From: CBDIDH01 sp965277595
Lineage (GTDB): Bacteria > Planctomycetota > Planctomycetia > Isosphaerales > Isosphaeraceae
NCBI GenBank assembly: GCA_965277595.1
Contig: CBDIDH010000001.1
Coordinates: 124,001-188,000, forward strand
Length of the DNA: 64,000 bases
Direction: 5' to 3'
In this document: positions 50,328 to 59,315 of the stretch, piece by piece
Position numbering within the stretch: the stretch's first letter is position 1
Layout of the letters: the number at the start of each line of letters is the position of its first letter
The notes under the pieces: generated by a model
The model's input: only the letters and a program-made list of their open reading frames with translations
Told to the model about the DNA's origin: nothing
The model's database searches: none
Made by a program: the position numbers and the translations under genes

Positions 50328-51998
50328 ATGGGCGTCCGAAAGAGCCAGACACAGGTCACGGATGCGAAGGCCGTGGGCGTCGTAAAGGACCTCTACGACG
50401 ATATGGAATGGACGACCTACGACATCAGGCCGGACTACGGCATCGACCAGCAGATCGAGATCCTGGAAAAAGGTAAGCACACCGCCGTCGCCGCCTACGT
50501 CCAGATCAAGGGGCACCTGAAGCTCAAGAAGGGGAAAGGGGGCTTCGCCAGTCAGGAGATCGAGTGCGAGCACCTGGAATACTACCTGAACACGAACGTG
50601 CCCGTCTTCCTGATCGTCGTCGATGTGGGGAGCAAGGAAGGCTTCTGGGTGTTCATCCAGGAGTACGCCCACACTCACCTGAGCGGCGGCGAATGGCGGG
50701 TCAGACTCCACGGGAGTGCCAAGGAGCCAAAGGTGACGGTCCGGGTCCCACTCGCCAACCGGCTCGCTGACAGGCAGCGGTTCAAGGAGGCGGTCATCCG
50801 GGCACGCCGCTACTTGGCGAGCCGCCTCATCTCGGAGGGGCTGGCGTACGACAGGGAGAGCTTCGAGAGGCTCGACCCGAGGTTTCGGATTACCGTCACT
50901 GCCTCGGAACAGGGAAAGCACTTCAACCTGCGTCCGGTCGAGAACGTCCCCGTAACGCTCTCCTTCGCAAAATCGTTCGTCGAGTCTGGCAAGTACCACA
51001 CGCTCGTCGGGCGTGGCTTGCCCGTCACACTGGAGCCGGGGGAGATCAAGGCCGAGGGCTCCCTCCTCATCCAAGACATCTTCGAGCGGGCGATGCGGAA
51101 CAAGGGGGCCTTCCACGTCGCCCAGAACGTCGAGGTGGGCCTCAGCCTGATCCGGGTTAACAAGGAGGGCGAGGTCGCCGGCCGCATCGACCCCCTCCCG
51201 TGCCGCATCCAGGGCGGCATGATCGAGTGCCGGTTTGTCGCACGCACCAGCAACGGCATGCTCGAACTATCGTCCGACCAACGTCTGGGGCAAACCGGCC
51301 CCAGCACGGCGAACGTGTCGTACGACCTGACGCCCTGGTACGGTCGCCCGGTCCTCAACCTGCCGTATTTCGATGCGTTCGCCGTGCTTTTCGCCGCCTC
51401 AAGCGAAGGGGAACGTCTACGGTTCGAGTTCCACTACGAGGGCGAAAGGTTGTCGGGCGGCTACATCGTCTGGGAAGGGATCGAGGCCGGCGGTGTCTCG
51501 GCCTTCGTTGAAGTCGTAAGCCAGGCCAGGTGTGTCGCCGGCCGGCTCAAGGTCAACCCCGTTCTCCCCAGACTGGACGAGTCGTCCACGAACGAGGTCG
51601 AGGCTCTCTATGGCCTTCTGAACGGCAAAGAGATTGTGAGGCCCTGGGCCGGCGGCAGGGTCAACGCCGTCGTCGCCGGGGAAACGGCCGACAACTTCTT
51701 TCGCTTCATCGCCGACCAAGGCGGCACCTACAACCTGCGGCACGACGAGAAGGCGACCTTCCCCTTCCTGGGCCTTGAACTCGACATCGGGCTGGTCGTT
51801 CACCGTCTGAGCGACATGCGGCTCGGGAACGACTTGGACGGGTTGAAACGTCGCCAGGATGCCGGCGAGGTGGACATCCCGGTATCGTTCATCGGCTCGG
51901 AGACAACGAGGCTGATCCTGAGGATCGCTGACGATGGAGACCCCTCCCTGGCCAAGGATGGGATGATGATGATTGAGCGGTTACAACCGGCCTCTTGA
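50328..51998 (+). CDS. DUF4365 nuclease-like protein (556 aa)
   Basis: ATG 50328 has GGGGT upstream. Residues ~1-150 match the DUF4365 pattern (PDYGIDQQIEILEKGKHTAV, AAYVQIKGHLKL, FLIVVDVGSKEGFWVFIQEY), a PD-(D/E)xK-like nuclease fold in which D-x-G-I-D and Q-I-K are the catalytic parts. The remaining ~400 residues are beta-rich and unrecognised. DUF4365 domains occur in defence genes, so a restriction-like role is plausible. It converges with the HEPN-like gene. Confidence 0.7.
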   Translation: MGVRKSQTQVTDAKAVGVVKDLYDDMEWTTYDIRPDYGIDQQIEILEKGKHTAVAAYVQIKGHLKLKKGKGGFASQEIECEHLEYYLNTNVPVFLIVVDVGSKEGFWVFIQEYAHTHLSGGEWRVRLHGSAKEPKVTVRVPLANRLADRQRFKEAVIRARRYLASRLISEGLAYDRESFERLDPRFRITVTASEQGKHFNLRPVENVPVTLSFAKSFVESGKYHTLVGRGLPVTLEPGEIKAEGSLLIQDIFERAMRNKGAFHVAQNVEVGLSLIRVNKEGEVAGRIDPLPCRIQGGMIECRFVARTSNGMLELSSDQRLGQTGPSTANVSYDLTPWYGRPVLNLPYFDAFAVLFAASSEGERLRFEFHYEGERLSGGYIVWEGIEAGGVSAFVEVVSQARCVAGRLKVNPVLPRLDESSTNEVEALYGLLNGKEIVRPWAGGRVNAVVAGETADNFFRFIADQGGTYNLRHDEKATFPFLGLELDIGLVVHRLSDMRLGNDLDGLKRRQDAGEVDIPVSFIGSETTRLILRIADDGDPSLAKDGMMMIERLQPAS

Positions 51999-52051
51999 GT
52001 GTCGCCCCGAGACGGAAAACGGATCATTGGCATGGTACGCCGCAGCGGCCC

Positions 52052-53431
52052 TCAGGCACCGTCTGAGCGCACCCCTTGACTCTTGCCGGGCGGAAAGGTT
52101 GAAGGCTGGTAATTGGCGTAGTCGAAGTAGTGGCCCTCGTAGCCCATGGCCAGCAGGACCAGTTTGTTGACCATGTTCTCGACCCGAGTCAGGTATTTCA
52201 GCCGTCGGCGTAACTCCGGGGACTGCTGCTCGGGAACCTGGAAGTAAAGGCCGCCGTGCGATACCGGGTTTCGGAGGTCAGACCAAGCCTTCCAGTCGGC
52301 TTTCTCAATCCCGAGAAATCCGCTCTCGGACCATCTTCGGAGAATGTCCTTGGGGGTTGACCTTTTCATCGCAGCGAAGAACGAGTCGATCCGGTTGACG
52401 AAGCTCTCGTCCAGCTTCCTCTTCGGGTCTTTGAGGTAACGACGGATAACCGCCTGAGCGTGTATCTCCTTTGTGCTGAGTTCCGTCGAACCCTGGTTCA
52501 CTCCCTGAATCAGCGCCTCGACAGCCGCACACGCCGCAAAGGCCCTCTGAGAGGCGTAGCTGTCCGACATCGCCCAGCACATTCGAAGCTGATCCGAGAC
52601 CACCTTCCCCTTCTCGGTGTGGAAAAAGTCGATGGCCTTCCCGAGGAGCGGGCCGAACGCTTCCCTCGCCCCGAGGTACATCGGCATCAGCGGCGGGACG
52701 AACGTCCTCTCCGTCGTCGATAGCTTCGGGTAGATCCGCCTCCGCTGCTCGTCGCCGGCCAACGCCTCGTAACCGACTAGTTGGAGCCTTCTACCTTCGA
52801 CGAAGCTGAGTGCAAGCCACACGGACATCAAAACCTTCTCGAACTGGTCCTGGCCGAGATCGCCCTTGATCAACACGAGGGCTGAGTCGGCTCCCGACCG
52901 CCTGACCACGACCCGGCCGAACGACGCTTCGTGTTCGAACCAGTCCAGCAATTTTTGGGGGAGACCGAAATAGGGGTTGTCGTCACGGATCTCCGAGAGT
53001 TTTGGATAGACGAATTGCTTTAACGGCTTGACCAAGGCGACCAGGGAGGGTTCGACGTCATGTTTCAACGGCCTCGACAAAGTAAGCCCTCGGCACTTAT
53101 GCGTCCAGGTCGAGTGTCCCCCGCAAAGGTCGATGCTCGGTGACGCAATGAACTCGGACGATTCGAGGTGCCAGCGGTTCTCAACGGTTGCGGTGAGCCG
53201 GTACTGCTCCTTTGCGGGGACGGGTTGCCCCGGCTGGAAGGGGGACGCTAACGGGCTGAAGAGGTCGCCGTCGTGCTCCGTCTCTGCCACGAAGGTGATG
53301 CCTTCGTCCTCACCCCAGGTCAGTCGTCCGACACCCCCGTGGCTGTCCCCATCGGGCCTGCTGATTGTCAGGTCTCTGAGAAGCGCCTCGTAGCGGCCGG
53401 ATTCGAGGATGGATAGCCAGTTGTCGGACAT
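52052..53431 (-). CDS. Probable HEPN/ApeA-like protein (459 aa)
   Basis: ATG 53431 is taken; TTG 53446 is an alternative. The N-terminal half is beta-rich (GGVGRLTWGEDEGITFVAET). The middle contains FEKVLMSVWLALSFVEGRRL, and the C-terminal helices contain SDLRNPVSHGGLYF, where R-N-P-V-S-H fits the RX4H motif of HEPN ribonucleases. ApeA-type HEPN proteins act in anti-phage defence. The assignment rests on this motif and the domain order only. Confidence 0.6.
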   Translation of the reverse strand: MSDNWLSILESGRYEALLRDLTISRPDGDSHGGVGRLTWGEDEGITFVAETEHDGDLFSPLASPFQPGQPVPAKEQYRLTATVENRWHLESSEFIASPSIDLCGGHSTWTHKCRGLTLSRPLKHDVEPSLVALVKPLKQFVYPKLSEIRDDNPYFGLPQKLLDWFEHEASFGRVVVRRSGADSALVLIKGDLGQDQFEKVLMSVWLALSFVEGRRLQLVGYEALAGDEQRRRIYPKLSTTERTFVPPLMPMYLGAREAFGPLLGKAIDFFHTEKGKVVSDQLRMCWAMSDSYASQRAFAACAAVEALIQGVNQGSTELSTKEIHAQAVIRRYLKDPKRKLDESFVNRIDSFFAAMKRSTPKDILRRWSESGFLGIEKADWKAWSDLRNPVSHGGLYFQVPEQQSPELRRRLKYLTRVENMVNKLVLLAMGYEGHYFDYANYQPSTFPPGKSQGVRSDGA

Positions 53432-53529
53432 AATCGCAGTTCTCAAGTCTTGAGTGAGGAGGACTGCCCAATCTACCGGACAGAGCCGCCTACGGGCAGC
53501 CCGTGAAGCAGTCCTCGTATTGCTCCTGA

Positions 53530-53775
53530 GACCTGGATCTCTGGGGCGACCGCCTGGAGATGATCCCCACGAGCCTCTTCTGGGACATGGACTGCCTCGA
53601 AGAAAGCGTCTTTGGCGACCTGGACCCCAGACGGGCCGAGGCCCTCAAGGACGAGCTTGGGATCGACCCGGATTACTTCTCGACCCCGCCGCCCCTGGTG
53701 CGGGAAGAGGGCTTCCTGGAAGCCGACGCCTACATCCGGCGGATTGGCGGGTATCGTCGCCGTCACATGGGTTGA
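53530..53775 (+). pseudogene. Fragment related to the C-terminus of the 8.7 kb protein
   Basis: The frame reads DLDLWGDRLEMIPTSLFWDM, then YFSTPPPLVREEGFLEADAY. It aligns with the last third of the 226-residue protein at 8667-9347. A TGA lies directly upstream of the homologous part and no N-terminal half is present, so this is a truncated copy. The rest of 53432-54029 shows no gene. Confidence 0.65.
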
Positions 53776-54029
53776 AGCCGCTGACGATTGCCACACCCCG
53801 GATCATGCCTTCCTTGGGCGTTATGGCGATGGCGGACTATTGGCCAACCTCATACACTCACGACAAACCCTCCGCTTCTGCCAGGGCGTGCTCTTCGTCG
53901 CCCTGCGTAGGCTCGGGGCCTTCCTGGGGGATCTTCCTGGCTAAACTGGCGGTCGATGGCAGGATCGGCGGTCCTGGGTCTCTTGGGCCGTCCTGGGGCA
54001 CGCTGGCCGCCTTCCTCGGCCTCCTGGTG

Positions 54030-55460
54030 TCAGCGGCACTTGATCCTGTACCTCGGTTGTCTCGGGTATCGGAGAAACACCTCATGTAGCAGGGCCAGGA
54101 TCGTCGGCAAGTGCTCCTCGGTGCTCATGAGGCTGTCGTGAATCGTGATCACCGGGATATCAGGGTGATCGGCCCTCAGCCTCTCGCAGACGGTCCCTAT
54201 GACGATCCTGGCCTCACGCCTTTGCATCTCCTGGCCAACCCAGGCATGTCCCTTGGAAGTCTTGAGCTTCTCCAGGATCGTGAATGCCGTTGGGAAGAGC
54301 TTTCGGAAGGCGTGCCCTACCTCGGTGTTGGTCATGAGCCTCGTCTGGCCGTAGACGACCTGGAAGACCTTGACTTTAACCCCCTCACGAGCCAGGCCGG
54401 TCTCACTCATGAACCTCTCGTAGAACTTGCCACCTGCTACGTCGTCCATCAATTGTCTCATGTCCTTCGGGAGAAAGGTCTCATACCACTCAAGCTGATT
54501 GTCTTGGATTGGGGGTAGGGATGTTACTGGGGTACTCAAACCAAAGAGATATGGTGTTGCTCTCTCTCTCTTCTCCTCTTCCTCCGCTTCTTTGGTCATA
54601 TAAGATACAATAAGATCGTGATCATTCACCATCTTCTTATCAATATTGACAATCGACTGGCAGTTGTAGGAGTTGAGGTGAACTTCAAGGAGTAGGACAG
54701 ACAGGAAGAACGGTTGCGAGTTAACGATATCAATTTCTTGGAGCGGGACGCCACGGTACTTGAGACAACCACGGATCTCCCGGCAGACGGAGCTAAAATT
54801 ACTGTGGAACCGATCATACCGGCAGACGGTGTGATGCAAGAGCCCTTGGCGGATGGCGTCGAGTTGATGGAGGGCAACCTCGGACTTGGGTTGCTTGCCC
54901 TTTGGGAACGAGACTTCGGCCAATCGCATCCGTTCGATGGCCTCGTCTGCCAGGGCTTGGTCGATCTCGATCCTGCGGCACCAGTCGGACAGATGGTGAT
55001 GGACGGGCAACTTGAATCCGGCCGGGGTGTTGACGGCCTCCTTGTACTTCTCGAACCGCTTGATCATCCTCTTGTCGGCGCAAAAGTGCCGGTGCCATCT
55101 GGTGCCTTCGAGTGCGGGGCCGAGGCGGTAGCCGATGGACTTCTGCCCTTGGATGTAATGGTTGTCGGTCTCGACCAGGCCGTGGGCAACGAGCGCTTCC
55201 CGGACGGGCCGGACGATGGCCATGTCGCCCATGATCGTGCCGAGCAGGCCGCTGTGCAAGTTCACGTACTCGCTCCGGGCGAAGTTCCTGGACACCCTGC
55301 GGAAGTAGATGGCGTTGAGCAGCCACCTGGCGGCCATGGGGTGCTTCTTGATCGCTCCGGGATAGGCGGACGGGTCGAAGTCCTCGGGAGAGTAGATCCA
55401 AGAATCTGGATGATCGGCCTTCGGCTTCTTGCGAGTGCGTGCTATGGATAGAGTAGTCAA
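54030..55460 (-). CDS. Probable family-A-like polymerase of mobile-element type
   Basis: The ATG at 55460 opens a 476-residue protein. Residues 242-250 (EIDIVNSQP) resemble polymerase motif A. Residues 364-371 (KVFQVVYG) followed by GQTRLMTNTEVGHAFRKLF resemble motif B. Residues 438-443 (ITIHDS) resemble motif C of family A polymerases. The N-terminal half is a helical, basic domain. Between A and B lies an acidic linker (AEEEEKRERATPYLFGLST, then PPIQDNQ) like the tail of the primase at 20 kb. It probably replicates or repairs a mobile element. Assignment is by motif only. Confidence 0.55.
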   Translation of the reverse strand: MTTLSIARTRKKPKADHPDSWIYSPEDFDPSAYPGAIKKHPMAARWLLNAIYFRRVSRNFARSEYVNLHSGLLGTIMGDMAIVRPVREALVAHGLVETDNHYIQGQKSIGYRLGPALEGTRWHRHFCADKRMIKRFEKYKEAVNTPAGFKLPVHHHLSDWCRRIEIDQALADEAIERMRLAEVSFPKGKQPKSEVALHQLDAIRQGLLHHTVCRYDRFHSNFSSVCREIRGCLKYRGVPLQEIDIVNSQPFFLSVLLLEVHLNSYNCQSIVNIDKKMVNDHDLIVSYMTKEAEEEEKRERATPYLFGLSTPVTSLPPIQDNQLEWYETFLPKDMRQLMDDVAGGKFYERFMSETGLAREGVKVKVFQVVYGQTRLMTNTEVGHAFRKLFPTAFTILEKLKTSKGHAWVGQEMQRREARIVIGTVCERLRADHPDIPVITIHDSLMSTEEHLPTILALLHEVFLRYPRQPRYRIKCR

Positions 55461-55487
55461 AGTGGTTCCTGAGATTAATTAGTGAGA

Positions 55488-55515
55488 CGGCCAGCGGATT
55501 GAGCCCCGCTGGCCG
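55488..55515. terminator. Perfect 10-bp hairpin upstream of the polymerase-like gene
   Basis: CGGCCAGCGG (55488-55497) pairs with CCGCTGGCCG (55506-55515). It may end transcripts from the small genes to the right or act as a leader element of the polymerase-like gene. Confidence 0.5.
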
Positions 55516-55683
55516 ACTTCGTTTGAGGGAATGTCATTTCGGGAATGCCTGGTTCATAGCGTCCTCGACCAACTGGGCAACGGCGGCTTGGCCATCATCG
55601 AGGACCTCATGATGGCTCGCCTCGATCTCAGCCGAGAGGCATAGGTCCCTTGGCCCTCCGCATCGAGGGCTTGATCCTCATTA

Positions 55684-55929
55684 TCATTGCAACACCTCGG
55701 CCTTCTCCGCTGCCTTTACGTGTGCCTCGACCCACTCCTTGCACTCGCTGAAGTAGCTGCCGATGTAGGCATCCGGTTCGTAGTCCTCGCCCTTGCCTAG
55801 GAGATCGACCCTCCAGCCGAAGCATCGGCCGTCGGAATAGCATCTCCGGCTAATCGCATACCTCCCGCACGTCGAGTCATAGTCGCCGTCCCCGCCGCTG
55901 ATCCACTTGACTGATCTCTTTGTCTTCAC
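55684..55929 (-). CDS. Small hypothetical protein (81 aa)
   Basis: GTG 55929 overlaps the upstream stop (GTGA). The product contains GGDGDYDSTCGRYAISRRCY and YFSECKEWVEAHVKAAEKAE. It is a mixed small protein of the kind seen next to phage-derived genes. Function unknown. Confidence 0.55.
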   Translation of the reverse strand: MKTKRSVKWISGGDGDYDSTCGRYAISRRCYSDGRCFGWRVDLLGKGEDYEPDAYIGSYFSECKEWVEAHVKAAEKAEVLQ

Positions 55930-56233
55930 GCTGCCACCTTGTCTTTCTTGTTATTCGTTATCCACTCGCTCGCACGCCTGGTCGGACCGGACGTCGAGTC
56001 AGGCCATTCCTGGAGGCGGGTGTAGTCATGCTCGGTGTACGGCACCACCCATGACCCCGGCCACTCGATGACCTCTTCGAGATCCTCGTCATAATCCTCC
56101 CAGGGAACGTCCCAGTGCCGGGGCACGAGTCTCGGGGAGACTCGGTAGAGTAGCCAGCGAGGTACGAGGCCACGCACTCATCGGAGTCGTAGAGCGGGTA
56201 GTTCTCCCGGCGGTACTTCGCCCGCTCCCCCAC
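55926..56233 (-). pseudogene. Small gene with internal frameshift
   Basis: The start MGERAKYRRENYPLYDSDEC in one frame and the continuation LVPRHWDVPWEDYDEDLEEV in the other join near 56130 into one protein-like product. One base is gained or lost there. The downstream part ends in an overlap with the 55.7 kb gene. Confidence 0.5.
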
Positions 56234-56262
56234 CCGCTTAAGTTGATCTGTTTACGCCCCTT

Positions 56263-56751
56263 CTAGGGTCGCTTGGGTTCTGTCGGCTGTCCTTCGAAAA
56301 GCCTTCTTGCCGAGGGCTCTAGGGAGGCCGCCGGGCTGCCACTCGACCGACCGGCGTAGATAAAATCTGATGGTTTAATTTTCGAAACATTAATCGATTT
56401 GACGTGTTTGGCGATTTCGCAGAGACGCATGGTCTCTATGGCCACCAGTTCCGGGTTAGACCGCATCTCTTCAGCCAGTTGATTCATCACCTCCTCGGCT
56501 GCCTCCTTGGCCTCGGCCAGCATCCTGTACCGATGACAGTCGAGTCCAAGGCCCTGAAGTCGGTATAAGGATTCGTGCCTACCTTTCCAAATGGAGAAGT
56601 ACCCGTACGTTGACTCGTAATGTTTCGCCGTTGGGTGGGATTGCTTTTGCCATGAAAGTTTGCTCACTGGACTATTCCTCTGGTTATTTAGAGCCAATAA
56701 AGTTGGCTCATGCCTATCGGTAAAATCTCGATTTCTGCCCTTCGCCAACAC
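56263..56751 (-). CDS. Hypothetical protein (up to 162 aa)
   Basis: The frame encodes KHYESTYGYFSIWKGRHESL, then MLAEAKEAAEEVMNQLAEEM and a Ser/Pro-rich tail. The start is uncertain; TTG 56751 gives the full length. Composition is protein-like and less GC-rich than its neighbours. Function unknown. Confidence 0.5.
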   Translation of the reverse strand: MLAKGRNRDFTDRHEPTLLALNNQRNSPVSKLSWQKQSHPTAKHYESTYGYFSIWKGRHESLYRLQGLGLDCHRYRMLAEAKEAAEEVMNQLAEEMRSNPELVAIETMRLCEIAKHVKSINVSKIKPSDFIYAGRSSGSPAASLEPSARRLFEGQPTEPKRP

Positions 56752-56912
56752 CTTGGCGACCTCGTGCGTGCCGACTCAATCCTATTCCTCACTTGGCCTC
56801 CTTGTTTGTCATGAGCGGCTTATTACTCCTACATTATAAACATAGTATGCCTGCGGCAGTTTGACAAAAGTGAACACGAAATAGTTAATGTCTCACTTTG
56901 TATCTAAAACCC

Positions 56913-57100
56913 CTCGCCTTCCAGGCGAAAACTTCCAGTAGGTATTGTTCCGGCTAGTCATCCAGGCCAGCCGTCGTCCTCGGGCCATAGCGCAAGGCGT
57001 CGAGGGCAGAAGGCTTCGATTTCTTGAACCCATATCAGTCGGGCTTTCAGCCGCCTGCCGAACCCAACGCCTTCCAGGCGGTGGTCGTTCAGTCAACAAC
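56913..57100 (+). repeat. Degenerate dispersed element, copy 2
   Basis: It starts with CCTCGCCTTCCAGGC like the element at 38393. It contains CTTTCAGCCG followed by a ~50-bp stretch matching 38546-38600 at most positions, ending GTGGTCGTTCAGT. Confidence 0.4.
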
Positions 57101-57338
57101 GAAAGATTTCTCGCTGGCCTGACAATGACGAGCCGACGAACTTCCTCCAGGCGAGCGTCCTCCCATGCCACCTCCTCGACTCCCTCATGGCCGCCGAGAG
57201 CGTCATGAAGGTGCCTACGTACTCGTCTCCGTGACCACAGCGGTAGAGCATGAAATGGCCGGGCCGGAGCGAGTCCGACCCCCACTCGATGCGAAAGTCC
57301 TCTGACTCGCCGGCAACCTGATTGAATTTGCTGGACAT
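57093..57338 (-). CDS. Small hypothetical protein (81 aa)
   Basis: ATG 57338 overlaps the stop of the upstream gene (TGATG). The product contains FRIEWGSDSLRPGHFMLYRC and RESRRWHGRTLAWRKFVGSS. It is protein-like and basic. Function unknown. Confidence 0.55.
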   Translation of the reverse strand: MSSKFNQVAGESEDFRIEWGSDSLRPGHFMLYRCGHGDEYVGTFMTLSAAMRESRRWHGRTLAWRKFVGSSLSGQREIFRC

Positions 57339-57558
57339 CAGCAAGCCTTAGTGGGGTATATCGACTGACACTCGGCGTGCCACAGCATGCTCCACTCCTT
57401 GTTTGCATCCCTCTTGGCGGCCTCGCATCATGCCTGAACCTGTAAGGCCCGCCGACTGGCTTCCAGGAGGTCTCGTCGGCTGTTAGAAGGAACCAGCCCT
57501 TGCGGTGCCAAATTTCCGTGGCATTCATAATCTCTGATAATCTTTGCATCTTACTCAT
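57338..57558 (-). pseudogene. Small gene with single-base frameshift
   Basis: The start MSKMQRLSEIMNATEIWHRK and GGPYRFRHD lie in one frame. EAAKRDANKEWSMLWHAECQ up to the TGA at 57338-57340 lies in another. One base seems lost near 57435. The product would be about 73 residues and coupled to the gene at 57093-57338. Confidence 0.5.
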
Positions 57559-57668
57559 TACAAGCCTGCTTTATTGAAGTTCGTGTGGATGAGGTGAAAA
57601 CCGCCGGCCAGGCCCTCGGCAGACCGGCGGTTCCGAGGAAGTTCCTCGTGTAGGGTTGGTCTCTCGTC

Positions 57669-57941
57669 TCAGACCGTGTTCTGCAATCGGTCTGCGATCC
57701 GCCGAATGACGTCGGGCTCATAATCGACGATCTGGCCAAGCACTTCACGCTCGGATTTTTTCGAGCCGTGGAGGTAAGCCGATAGGAATTGATCCTCAAC
57801 CCGCCAGTCCCCACTATTGTCGAGGTAGTGGTAATCCAGCATTGTGTTGAGTCCCGGATACAGGTTGCGGAGTACCTTTGCTCTGCCGTCCGAACGGACG
57901 TAGTCGCCGGCAATAATGCTCCACTTCGTTTTCTTCTTCAT
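57669..57941 (-). CDS. Small hypothetical protein (about 90 aa)
   Basis: The product starts MKKKTKWSIIAGDYVRSDGR and continues NLYPGLNTMLDYHYLDNSGD with a helical C-terminus. ATG 57941 or 57947 are possible starts. Composition suggests a real, less GC-rich accessory gene. Function unknown. Confidence 0.5.
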   Translation of the reverse strand: MKKKTKWSIIAGDYVRSDGRAKVLRNLYPGLNTMLDYHYLDNSGDWRVEDQFLSAYLHGSKKSEREVLGQIVDYEPDVIRRIADRLQNTV

Positions 57942-57951
57942 CCTCATTTTG

Positions 57952-58284
57952 TCATATCTCTTTGCTAAAGGGCCATTCCGTTTGCCCCGAGGCGAGGCCC
58001 TGTCGCCTCGGGTTGATTTGGTTTCTTGGGACCTTCGCAGGGTGTTTGTCGAGGCGATTCATCGTTTGCATCAACAGCTTGAGCCGTTGCCCAGCGGTCA
58101 TGGTTTGGAGAGCCATCTCACACGGGATCTCCAGGCGTTTGCATTCCACTTCGAGCCATTCTCTCACGGATGCAATCGCCTTCCTTGCCATTTTTGCCGC
58201 CTTTTTGCTCCGGTATATGCCCAAGGTCTCGACTAGCACCCATTGCCCGTCCGGCAGCAGTATTTCTTGGATTACCGTCTGCAT
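57952..58284 (-). CDS. Hypothetical basic helical protein (110 aa)
   Basis: ATG 58284 has GGGAG upstream. The product contains MQTVIQEILLPDGQWVLVET and a long basic helix KKAAKMARKAIASVREWLEV. The charge pattern would allow DNA or RNA binding. No family recognised. Confidence 0.55.
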   Translation of the reverse strand: MQTVIQEILLPDGQWVLVETLGIYRSKKAAKMARKAIASVREWLEVECKRLEIPCEMALQTMTAGQRLKLLMQTMNRLDKHPAKVPRNQINPRRQGLASGQTEWPFSKEI

Positions 58285-58309
58285 CACTTGCTCTCCCTTT
58301 TCTAGCAAT

Positions 58310-59211
58310 TTGCTTTAAATGTTGTTTTGCACGTAATGGGATGTCGGATTTCAATAAATATTGCATCCGGCTTCCTCTCTTAAAATCGTCTTACTATCCG
58401 ATCCTGTTGGCGGCTGCCGAAGAGCCGCTGACCGACCCTAATCTTGCACCGTGGGATCAGACTTAGCACGCCGTCTATTTAGATCTGAGCGGTTACTCTC
58501 CGCAACGCTTTGCGGTCTCTGTCTGGTCGAAACCCAACCGCTTTCTTACGATTTTTCCTGGTGAATTTTGTCCTCACCAATTGATTAAGTTACGTCCGGG
58601 GCGTTGTCAATTAAGCAAGGTTGAATGGTTGCGTTTTGCGTCGTGGTCCCTCACCCTCTTTGTAAGTTCATGCAGTCCCCTCCGTGTATGAGCCGGGAAA
58701 GCGTTAATTCTATAGAGATGGGAAATGCTAATGGCAAGCGAATTTCATGCACTTGATTGGGGAGCCTGCCCCTTGTGACCAGCAGGTTGAAGAGGGCTCC
58801 GACGCCTACCACGGAGGACGAGAGAGGAAGTCGTCCTCTAACGTGCGAACCGTTGCCTGACAAGCGGCGAAGTGGTACTACGCTGGGCCGCTGTCGTCGC
58901 TGGCCAGGCGGGTGTCGTCTCCGTCGGTCAGGCCGACCTTGACCCCCTGAGGCTCGTGTGGTGTGCATCGTTGACGAGGTATTTTGTCGGTGGCGGCGTG
59001 GTTTTCATCTCGCTCGTCTCCTCACGGTGTCGTACTTGTCGCCGGTCGGCGTCGGCTCAGCGGGTGCGAGGGCGCATAACGGACCCACCGAAAGCGGATA
59101 CCCGAATTTGAGGTTTGAAATTGCGAATGAAGGAAATTGGATGGGGCTGAATTCACGTTATGAATAATCGAAGCGTTAACTCAGATTTGGCGAAATCCAT
59201 TCGATTACGAG
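58310..59211. other. AT-richer gap of about 900 bp without convincing genes
   Basis: No frame here looks like real protein. The stretch 58460-58640 is notably AT-rich for this genome and contains short repeats (TTGATTAAG, TCAATTAAG). It could hold an origin or a decayed segment, but I see no clear iterons or DnaA-box clusters. Confidence 0.35.
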
Positions 59212-59315
59212 TTACGATGTTAGTCGGGCCGACTTGATCCCCTCGGCGACATGACGGCGGGCCAATTTCACGACCAGCGGGTCGGCACCGACGCCGACGA
59301 CCTCACGGCCGTAAC

